From Kineococcus aurantiacus (GTDB lineage: Bacteria; Actinomycetota; Actinomycetes; Actinomycetales; Kineococcaceae), in assembly GCF_013409345.1 (NCBI RefSeq), contig NZ_JACCBB010000001.1, forward strand, positions 1,302,001 through 1,366,000: a stretch of DNA of 64,000 nt, read 5' to 3'. Below the pieces are notes generated by a model. That model was not told the origin of the DNA. It saw nothing but the letters and a program-made list of their open reading frames with translations, and ran no database searches. Each line of letters begins with the position of its first letter. Within the stretch, counting starts at the first letter, position 1. A program made the position numbers and the translations under genes. Positions 52,483-58,399 of this stretch are shown here, piece by piece.

Positions 52483-53943
52483 GTGAGCACCACTCCCGCG
52501 CAGCAAGTGGTCCAGACCGTGCCCAGCGGCCTGTTCATCGGCGGCCACTGGCGCGAGGGCCGCCGCGAGCACCGCATCGACGTGGAGAACCCCGCCACCG
52601 GCGAGGTCCTCACCACCGTCGCCGACGCCGACGAGACCGACGGCCGCGAGGCCCTGGACGCCGCCGTCGCCGCCCAGGCGTCCTGGGCCCGCACCCCCAG
52701 CCGCGAGCGCGCCGAGGTCCTGCGCCGCGCCTTCGACCTGCTCACGGCCCGCGCCGACGAGTTCGCGCTGCTCATGACGCTGGAGATGGGCAAACCGCTG
52801 GCCGAGGCCCGCGGCGAGGTGACCTACGGCGCGGAGTTCCTGCGCTGGTTCTCCGAGGAGGCCCCCCGGATCTCCGGCCGCTACGCGCCCAACCCCGTCG
52901 GCGGCAGCCGGTTGCTGACGACCAAGGCCCCCGTCGGCCCCACGCTGATGATCACCCCGTGGAACTTCCCGCTGGCCATGGCGACCCGCAAGGTGGCCCC
53001 CGCCGTCGCCGCCGGCTGCACCATGGTCGTCAAACCCGCCACCGCCACCCCGCTGACGATGCTGAAGTTCGCCGAGCTGATGTCCGAGGCCGGGCTGCCC
53101 GACGGCGTCCTGAACGTCGTCACCACGTCCACCACGGGCCGGGTCACCGCCCCCCTGCTGGCCGACCCGCGGCTGCGCAAGCTCACCTTCACCGGTTCCA
53201 CCGAGGTCGGCCGCAAGCTCATCGCCGCCTCCGCCGACCAGGTCCTGCGCGTGTCGATGGAGCTGGGCGGCAACGCCCCGTTCCTCGTCTTCGACGACGC
53301 CGACCTGGACAGGGCCGTCGAGGGGGCGCTCGCCGCGAAGATGCGCAACACCGGTGAGGCCTGCACGGCCGCGAACCGCTTCTACGTCCAGCGCGGCGTG
53401 GCCGCCGAGTTCACCGAGCGCTTCGCCGACCGCCTCGGGAACCTCGTCGTCGGCGACGGCGTCGAACCCGGCACGCAGGTCGGCCCGCTCATCGACGCCG
53501 GGGCCCGCGCCGACGTCGCCGCCCGCGTCGACGAGGCCGTCCTGGCCGGCGGCAAGGTCCTCACCGGCGGCGCCCCGGTCGGGGACCGCGGGTACTTCTA
53601 CGCCCCCACCCTGGTGACCGACGTGCCCGCCGGGGCCCGGCTGCTCACCGAGGAGACGTTCGGGCCGGTCGCCCCCGTCGTCGTCTTCGACACCGAGGAC
53701 GAGGCGCTGACCCTGGCCAACGCCACCGAGTTCGGGCTGATCGCCTACGCGTTCACGCGCGACCTCGACCGCGGCCTGCGGGTCGCGGAGGCCCTGGAGA
53801 CCGGCATGGTCGGCCTCAACGCCGGTGTCGTCTCCAACGCCGCGGCGCCCTTCGGCGGGGTCAAGGCCAGCGGCTACGGCCGCGAGGGCGGGTTCGAGGG
53901 GATCGAGGAGTACCTGGAGACCAAGTACGTCGGGATCGGCTGA
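52483..53943 (+). CDS. gabD: NAD(P)-dependent succinate-semialdehyde dehydrogenase (GabD type)
   Basis: The 486-residue aldehyde dehydrogenase has the general base Glu in MELGGNAPFLVFDDADLD, a wording characteristic of succinate-semialdehyde dehydrogenases, the catalytic Cys in NTGEACTAANRFYVQ, and cofactor-binding ITPWNFPLAM and FTGSTEVGRKL. C-terminal GGVKASGYGREGG also fits GabD. GTG 52483 has GAGGAGG upstream. It is cotranscribed with the ThDP enzyme. It would turn succinate semialdehyde into succinate, a fitting end for 4-aminobutanal and GABA from putrescine, although other aldehydes from the ThDP enzyme are possible. Confidence 0.9.
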   Translation: MSTTPAQQVVQTVPSGLFIGGHWREGRREHRIDVENPATGEVLTTVADADETDGREALDAAVAAQASWARTPSRERAEVLRRAFDLLTARADEFALLMTLEMGKPLAEARGEVTYGAEFLRWFSEEAPRISGRYAPNPVGGSRLLTTKAPVGPTLMITPWNFPLAMATRKVAPAVAAGCTMVVKPATATPLTMLKFAELMSEAGLPDGVLNVVTTSTTGRVTAPLLADPRLRKLTFTGSTEVGRKLIAASADQVLRVSMELGGNAPFLVFDDADLDRAVEGALAAKMRNTGEACTAANRFYVQRGVAAEFTERFADRLGNLVVGDGVEPGTQVGPLIDAGARADVAARVDEAVLAGGKVLTGGAPVGDRGYFYAPTLVTDVPAGARLLTEETFGPVAPVVVFDTEDEALTLANATEFGLIAYAFTRDLDRGLRVAEALETGMVGLNAGVVSNAAAPFGGVKASGYGREGGFEGIEEYLETKYVGIG

Positions 53944-53950
53944 CCCCGCC

Positions 53951-53982
53951 CCGTGACCGGGCATGAGCGTGCCCGGTCACGG
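53951..53982. terminator. Convergent terminator hairpin
   Basis: CCGTGACCGGGCA pairs perfectly with TGCCCGGTCACGG over TGAGCG, directly between the gabD-type gene and the convergent permease gene. Confidence 0.8.
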
Positions 53983-53989
53983 AGGACCC

Positions 53990-55504
53990 TCAGCTGCGGG
54001 TGGTCTCCCGGGCCACCACGGGCGGCTCCCCGGCCGGTGCGGCCGCGCCGCCGACCACCCGGCCGGCGAGGGCCGCGACGACGACCACGACGAGCGTGCC
54101 GACGGTGAACACCTCGAAGCTGCCGCGGCTGACGCCCCACTCGTCGAGGAAGTCGTAGTCGATGCCCAGGACCGCCTCCAGGACGCCCGGGACGACCGCG
54201 GCGATCGACCCCAGCAGGATGAACGCGTAGACGACGACGGCCATGGCGGTGTACCCGTTGCGCCCGCCGGGGACCTGGTAGGGCCGGGGCACGTCGTCGA
54301 CGCGCCGCAGCCGGATCATCGCCGGGACGATCACGACGTAGCTGATGAGCAGCGTCGACACCGCCTGCGTCAGCACCACGCCGAACACCGCCGCCGCCGT
54401 GCCGTGCACCAGCAGCGTCGCCGCGACGAGGAACACCGTGCCGACCAGACCCGACAGCACGTTCATCCGGACGGGCGTGCCGAGCCGGCGGGAGAACTCC
54501 CCGAGCTTGGCCGTGAAGAACGCGCCGTCGCCGGCCGCGACGGCCTGCATGCGGTCGGTCGCGATCATCCAGGCGCTGCCCTGGGTCATGAGGGCGTACA
54601 CGAACGCCAGGCCCGTGATCGTCAGCAGCGGCCCCGCGGCCGGCCCGAACACGGTGTAGCTCTGGCCGATCGCCTGCATGACCCCCGCGTCGGCGCTGCG
54701 GTCGGCGGGGGTGACGAGGATGATGGCCAGGACCGGCGCCAGGTAGGCCAGCAGGGTGATGCCGGCCCCGCGCGCGATGGCCACCGGGGTGTCCCTCTGC
54801 GGGTCGTGCATCTCCTCCGACGCCGCGCTCGGCGCCTCGAAGCCGACGAAGGCGAACAGCGCCACCGGGACGATGGCCAGGAACCCGGCCGCGGTGGGTT
54901 TCGCGGCCGACCAGTCCACCCCGGCCGCCCCGTGCTGGGCGACGTGCACCAGCGCCGTCACCGTGAGGCTCAGCAGCACGAACAGCTTCGCGTAGGCCCC
55001 GACGTTGATGAGCACCTTGCCGCGCTTCAGGCTCACGATCGCCAGCAGGATCGCGACCCACACGAAGACGAGCTTGACGACGAAGTCGCCGACGCCGGAC
55101 GTCGGGAACACGTACTCCGACCACACCGCACCGGCGATGAAGGCCAGCGACCCGCCCAGCCAGATCGGGTTCGTGATCCAGTACAGCATCACCGCGACGG
55201 ACGCCCACGTCTTGCCGAACGCGCGGCGGACCCACTGGTACGGGCCCCCCTCCTCCGGGTACGTCGAGGAGGTCTCGGCGAAGACGAACGCCGAGGGGAT
55301 GAGGAAGGCGACACCGATGAACGCCGACCAGACCAGCCCCTCGGGGCCACCGGAGGCCAGGACGGCGATGCTGTCGGCGCTGATGACGGCGGCGACGATG
55401 AACAGGACGATGTCGCCGCGGCGCAGCGTCTTGACCAGGCGGCTCCGCTGGACGCCGTGGGTCGCGGCGGCCGGCTCGGGGGCACCGGGGTGCTCGTGGA
55501 TCAC
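53990..55504 (-). CDS. APC family amino acid/amine permease
   Basis: This second 504-residue APC transporter is distinct in sequence from the one at 41400. Landmarks are LVKTLRRGDIVLFIVAAVIS, FVFAETSSTYPEEGGPYQWV, FAFVGFEAPSAASEEMHDPQ and ATDRMQAVAAGDGAFF, with 12 predicted helices. FVGFEAPSAASEEM is typical of glutamate/GABA or putrescine-type APC carriers. GTG 55504 starts it. It converges on the ThDP-gabD operon, which makes it a candidate importer for that pathway's substrate. Confidence 0.85.
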   Translation of the reverse strand: MIHEHPGAPEPAAATHGVQRSRLVKTLRRGDIVLFIVAAVISADSIAVLASGGPEGLVWSAFIGVAFLIPSAFVFAETSSTYPEEGGPYQWVRRAFGKTWASVAVMLYWITNPIWLGGSLAFIAGAVWSEYVFPTSGVGDFVVKLVFVWVAILLAIVSLKRGKVLINVGAYAKLFVLLSLTVTALVHVAQHGAAGVDWSAAKPTAAGFLAIVPVALFAFVGFEAPSAASEEMHDPQRDTPVAIARGAGITLLAYLAPVLAIILVTPADRSADAGVMQAIGQSYTVFGPAAGPLLTITGLAFVYALMTQGSAWMIATDRMQAVAAGDGAFFTAKLGEFSRRLGTPVRMNVLSGLVGTVFLVAATLLVHGTAAAVFGVVLTQAVSTLLISYVVIVPAMIRLRRVDDVPRPYQVPGGRNGYTAMAVVVYAFILLGSIAAVVPGVLEAVLGIDYDFLDEWGVSRGSFEVFTVGTLVVVVVAALAGRVVGGAAAPAGEPPVVARETTRS

Positions 55505-55565
55505 TTGTACTCCGAATCTCGACGGTGAGCAGAGTGTGGACGAGGGATGTTACGGGCAGGTGTCC

Positions 55566-55886
55566 TCACCGGGGGGCCGCGCGCGGTGGCGGAGCACCCG
55601 ATCGGGGCGCGCGGTGCCCCCGGTCACGAGCGTCCCGGCCCGCGTCCCGCGGCGCTCGGTCCCGCGGCCGCAGTTCCACGACGGGGACGACCCGGGACGT
55701 CCTCGCCTCGTGGGCGGCGGAACCCGGGCTGGCCGCCTCGAACGCCTCCCGCACCTCGTCGCGCTCGGCGCCGCTGCGGGCACCGGTGCGGCGCAGCAGG
55801 ACCGGGTTGCGGCCGAAGCCGTGGGTCGTCACCGTCCCGCCGTTGCCGCGGAACTCCTCGACGACCTGCTGGTCGAGGTCGGACAC
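55566..55886 (-). pseudogene. Internally deleted deazaflavin-dependent oxidoreductase remnant
   Basis: The frame starts VSDLDQQVVEEFRGNGGTVT, TTHGFGRNPVLLRRTGARSG, which is the normal N-terminus of the F420-dependent nitroreductase-like (DUF385/Ddn) family up to the GARSG element. It then jumps straight to RDEVREAFEAASPG and ARTSRVVPVVELRPRDR, which match the family's last 30 or so residues (TxRVIPVVEL). About 70 central residues, with the cofactor-binding core, are missing while the frame is kept, so an in-frame internal deletion is the simplest explanation. The last 35 residues are Arg/Pro-rich shadow sequence beyond the normal stop. It is unlikely to be functional. Confidence 0.65.
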
Positions 55887-55958
55887 GTTCCCCGTCCCCT
55901 CGCCGGGCCGGTGCGCGGACGGGGGGGGATCCCGCCACCGCGCCCGGACGCGGGACGG

Positions 55959-56630
55959 TCAGCCGGCGCGTTCGGCCGTGGCGTCGCCGTGCAGGACGGT
56001 CAGGTCCGGGTAGCGCCAGCGCAGGTACTCCACGGGGATCCCCGTGGCCCGGGCGACGTGCTCGTGCTCGGGGGTCCCGCCCGCGGCCAGCACGGCCGCC
56101 ACCTCCGCGGCGACCGCGGCGCTGCGCCGCTCGGCGCGGTCGACGAGCCGCTGCGCGAGCCCCTGCCGGCGCACGGTCCGGGCCCCGGGCGCCACCTTCC
56201 GCTTGCCGCGCAGCTGCTGCTCGCGGGCCCAGGCCCGGACCGCGCGCACGTCCACCTCCAGCTGGGTGACGAGCTCGACGGGCCCGTCGAACCGGCGCTG
56301 GGAACGCAGCCGGCGGAAGAGGTGCACGCTCACCCGGCGGCCGTACAGGTCGCCGGAGAAGTCCAGCAGGTGCGCCTCGAGGAGGCGGACGCCGTCGCGG
56401 CGGTAGAACGTCGGGCGGGTGCCGATCGAGACCGCCGCCACGAACACGTCCTCGTCGCCGTGCACCTGCACGACCCCGGCCCACACCCCGTCGGAGGGGT
56501 CCCGCGCGGGGTCCACGTCCGCCGGCAGCGACAGGTTCGCGGTGGGGAAACCCAGCGTGCGGCCACGCTCGTCGCCGCGCTCGACGACGCCGGTGACCTC
56601 CAGCGGGAGGGCGGGTCCGTGCTCGTCCAC
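55959..56630 (-). CDS. Riboflavin kinase with extra C-terminal HTH-like domain
   Basis: The 223-residue protein has a complete riboflavin kinase (flavokinase) domain at about residues 8-135: VTGVVERGDERGRTLGFPTA with Thr30 and Asn32 of the PTAN motif, the VWAGVVQVHG strand, SIGTRPTFYRRDG, the catalytic-position Glu86 in LLEAHLLDFSGDLYGRRV, and FDGPVELVTQLEVDVRAV. It lacks the FAD-synthetase (nucleotidyltransferase) domain of normal bifunctional RibF. Instead, about 80 basic residues follow, ending in a helix-turn-helix-like segment (VAAVLAAGGTPEHEHVARAT, GIPVEYLRWRYPDL). This plan recalls B. subtilis RibR, a flavokinase with a regulatory C-terminal half. GTG 56630 has GGAGAA about 9 bases upstream. 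Confidence 0.82.
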   Translation of the reverse strand: MDEHGPALPLEVTGVVERGDERGRTLGFPTANLSLPADVDPARDPSDGVWAGVVQVHGDEDVFVAAVSIGTRPTFYRRDGVRLLEAHLLDFSGDLYGRRVSVHLFRRLRSQRRFDGPVELVTQLEVDVRAVRAWAREQQLRGKRKVAPGARTVRRQGLAQRLVDRAERRSAAVAAEVAAVLAAGGTPEHEHVARATGIPVEYLRWRYPDLTVLHGDATAERAG

Positions 56631-56724
56631 TGCAGCTGTTCTCCCCCGCCGGCGGTCTGGTCCCGCCAGGTTAGCCGGGCCGCACCACCCCTCCGCCCCA
56701 CCCGCGACGGATCCCCCACCCCTC

Positions 56725-56787
56725 AGTGATCGAGCACTCCCGTGATCAAGCACTTCCGTGATCAAGCAGGAGAGTGCTTGATCACGG
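56725..56787. repeat. Dispersed 16-bp repeat element, copy B
   Basis: Two full units (56725-56740 AGTGATCGAGCACTCC, 56741-56756 CGTGATCAAGCACTTC) are followed by a third that begins CGTGATCAAGCA and is met by an inverted copy, giving 13-bp arms 56756-56768 and 56775-56787 around GGAGAG. It is the same unit as at 22479 and lies in a 205-bp gap (56631-56835) that shows no gene. Confidence 0.85.
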
Positions 56788-56835
56788 GTGGGTGGGTGGA
56801 GGTGCGGCCGGGGCGGGGCGGCTCCCCGGCCGGGC

Positions 56836-57564
56836 TCAGCGCCGGCGGCCCGCGCGACCGCCCCGCAGCGACCGCCGGACGGCCGCCACGACCACCGCCG
56901 CGGCGGTGACGGCGAGCGCCCCCCGGCCCACGGCGCGGCGGGCGCTGCCCACCGGCAGCGCCGCGTCGACGGCGTCCTTCACCCGGTCCGAGACCGCGAG
57001 CCCCGCACCGGCGACGACGTTGCCCGGGGGACGCCGGGGCACCTTCGGGTGCGGGCGGGTGGGCGAGGCGCGCCGGGCCGCCTCCCACGCCGCGCCGATG
57101 GCCCGCAGCTCCCCCACGTCGGCGACCTGCTGCAGCCGGGGCAGCAGGTCGTCCTCCTCGTCGTGCGCGTCGTGCCGGACGACCTCGAACGCGCGCCGGA
57201 CCCGCGCGTCGTAGCCGGGCGAGGCGGGGTCGGCGCGCTGCAGGTCCTGCAGCAGCTCGTTGACCTGCTGGTGGTCGCCCTCGATGTGGGCGGTCAGCTC
57301 GTCGTCGTCGCCGGGCAGGTGCCGCCGGTAGGCGGGGAACAGGACCGTCTCCTCGGCGAAGGCGTGCCGCAGCGCGCGTTCGCCGAACTCGGCCACGATG
57401 CGCCCGCGGGCGTCGGCGTCCGGTTCGGCGTCGTAGGCGTGCATGAGGGCGTCGAGGTCGGCGTGGTCGGCGCGCTGGCGCCACAGGACGCTGCCCGCAC
57501 CCCCGAGCTCGTCCTCGCTCTGGTCGGCGACCGACGTCAGGCCGTTGCGGCGGGGGTTGGTCAT
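56836..57564 (-). CDS. Hemerythrin (HHE) domain protein with C-terminal membrane segment
   Basis: A 242-residue protein. The N-terminal four-helix HHE domain (about 25-150) has iron-binding His/Glu motifs RQRADHADLDAL, LRHAFAEETVLFP, HIEGDHQQVNELL and RHDAHDEEDDLLPRL. A Pro/Arg-rich linker (PTRPHPKVPRRPPGN) leads to a C-terminal region with one hydrophobic stretch (GALAVTAAAVVVAAVRR) that could touch the membrane. Such proteins bind oxygen or sense redox or nitric oxide; the specific role is unknown. ATG 57564 is the natural start. Confidence 0.87.
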   Translation of the reverse strand: MTNPRRNGLTSVADQSEDELGGAGSVLWRQRADHADLDALMHAYDAEPDADARGRIVAEFGERALRHAFAEETVLFPAYRRHLPGDDDELTAHIEGDHQQVNELLQDLQRADPASPGYDARVRRAFEVVRHDAHDEEDDLLPRLQQVADVGELRAIGAAWEAARRASPTRPHPKVPRRPPGNVVAGAGLAVSDRVKDAVDAALPVGSARRAVGRGALAVTAAAVVVAAVRRSLRGGRAGRRR

Positions 57565-57604
57565 GCCGGGGACCTACCCCGGAACCGCCGCCCACACGCG
57601 CGGC

Positions 57605-57643
57605 GGTGCGGTCCGGCGGTGCGGTCCGGCGGTGCAGTACGGT
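57605..57643 (+). promoter_or_regulatory. 13-bp tandem repeat and leaderless promoter of the DUF202 pair
   Basis: The unit GGTGCGGTCCGGC occurs twice and then partly a third time at 57605-57635, immediately followed by a TACGGT -10 box (57638-57643) that ends 7 bases before GTG 57651. Repeats at this place could tune promoter spacing or bind a regulator. Confidence 0.5.
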
Positions 57644-57650
57644 GCCCGGC

Positions 57651-58037
57651 GTGGAGCCCGGCCGCCGCGCACCGTCCGGGCGCGGACGCTTCCCGGCGTC
57701 GGTCTACCGCCACGGCACCGAACCGGACCCGCGGTTCTCGCTGGCCAACGAGCGCACCTTCCTGGCCTGGATCCGCACCTCCCTGGCGCTGCTGGCCGCC
57801 GGGGTCGCCCTGGAGGGGCTGGACCTGCCGCTGCAGCCGCAGCTGCGGCTGGCCGCCTCCGTCGTCCTCGTCGTGTTGGGCCTGCTGGCCCCCGTGCAGG
57901 CCTGGCGCGGCTGGGCCCGCGACGAGCGCGCCCTGCGCCGCGGCGAGCCGCTGCCCTCCCCGGCGCTGGCGGCGCCGCTGAGCGCCGGGACCGTCGTGGC
58001 CGGGGTGCTCGTGCTGCTCGGGCTCCTGCTGCGGTGA
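57651..58037 (+). CDS. DUF202 (YidH-like) membrane protein
   Basis: The 128-residue protein has the DUF202 signature before its first helix, DPRFSLANERTFLAWIRTSL, then three helices (about 45-60, 70-90, 108-127). Members include yeast Vtc1 of the polyphosphate polymerase complex and E. coli YidH; the bacterial role is not established. GTG 57651 follows a TACGGT box and no ribosome site, so the transcript is probably leaderless. Its stop overlaps the start of a second DUF202 gene. Confidence 0.88.
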   Translation: MEPGRRAPSGRGRFPASVYRHGTEPDPRFSLANERTFLAWIRTSLALLAAGVALEGLDLPLQPQLRLAASVVLVVLGLLAPVQAWRGWARDERALRRGEPLPSPALAAPLSAGTVVAGVLVLLGLLLR

Positions 58038-58381
58038 CCCGGCGCGCGCTCTACGACCCGGGCCTGCAACCCGAGCGCACCGCCCTGGCCTGGCGCCGCA
58101 CGGCCCTGTCGCTGCTGGTCGCCTCCCTGGGCGCCGCGCGGCTGCTGCCCGCCCAGCTCGGTGCGGGCGCGGTCGCGCTGGGGCTGGCCGGGGCCGTGTG
58201 GGCGGTGGCGCTGCACCACCTGGCCGGGCGCCGGGCCCGGCGGACCACCGCCCGCCTGCTGCGCGCCGGCGACCTCGACCACCGGCACGGCGGGGCGCAC
58301 CTGCTGGCCGGGACGGCGCTGGTGACCGGCCTGCTGGGCCTGGGCGGGCTCGCGCTGGTGGTGCACCACGGCACCGGGTGA
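58034..58381 (+). CDS. DUF202 (YidG-like) membrane protein
   Basis: The 115-residue partner of the preceding gene begins LYDPGLQPERTALAWRRTAL, the YidG form of the DUF202 signature, and has three helices. GTG 58034 overlaps the preceding stop (GTGA). Paired yidH-yidG-like genes are common in actinobacteria and suggest a heteromeric membrane complex. Polyphosphate-related Vtc1 kinship is notable given ppk1 in the window, but the link is speculative. Confidence 0.88.
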   Translation: MTRRALYDPGLQPERTALAWRRTALSLLVASLGAARLLPAQLGAGAVALGLAGAVWAVALHHLAGRRARRTTARLLRAGDLDHRHGGAHLLAGTALVTGLLGLGGLALVVHHGTG

Positions 58382-58399
58382 CCCACCGGCGGGCGACGG

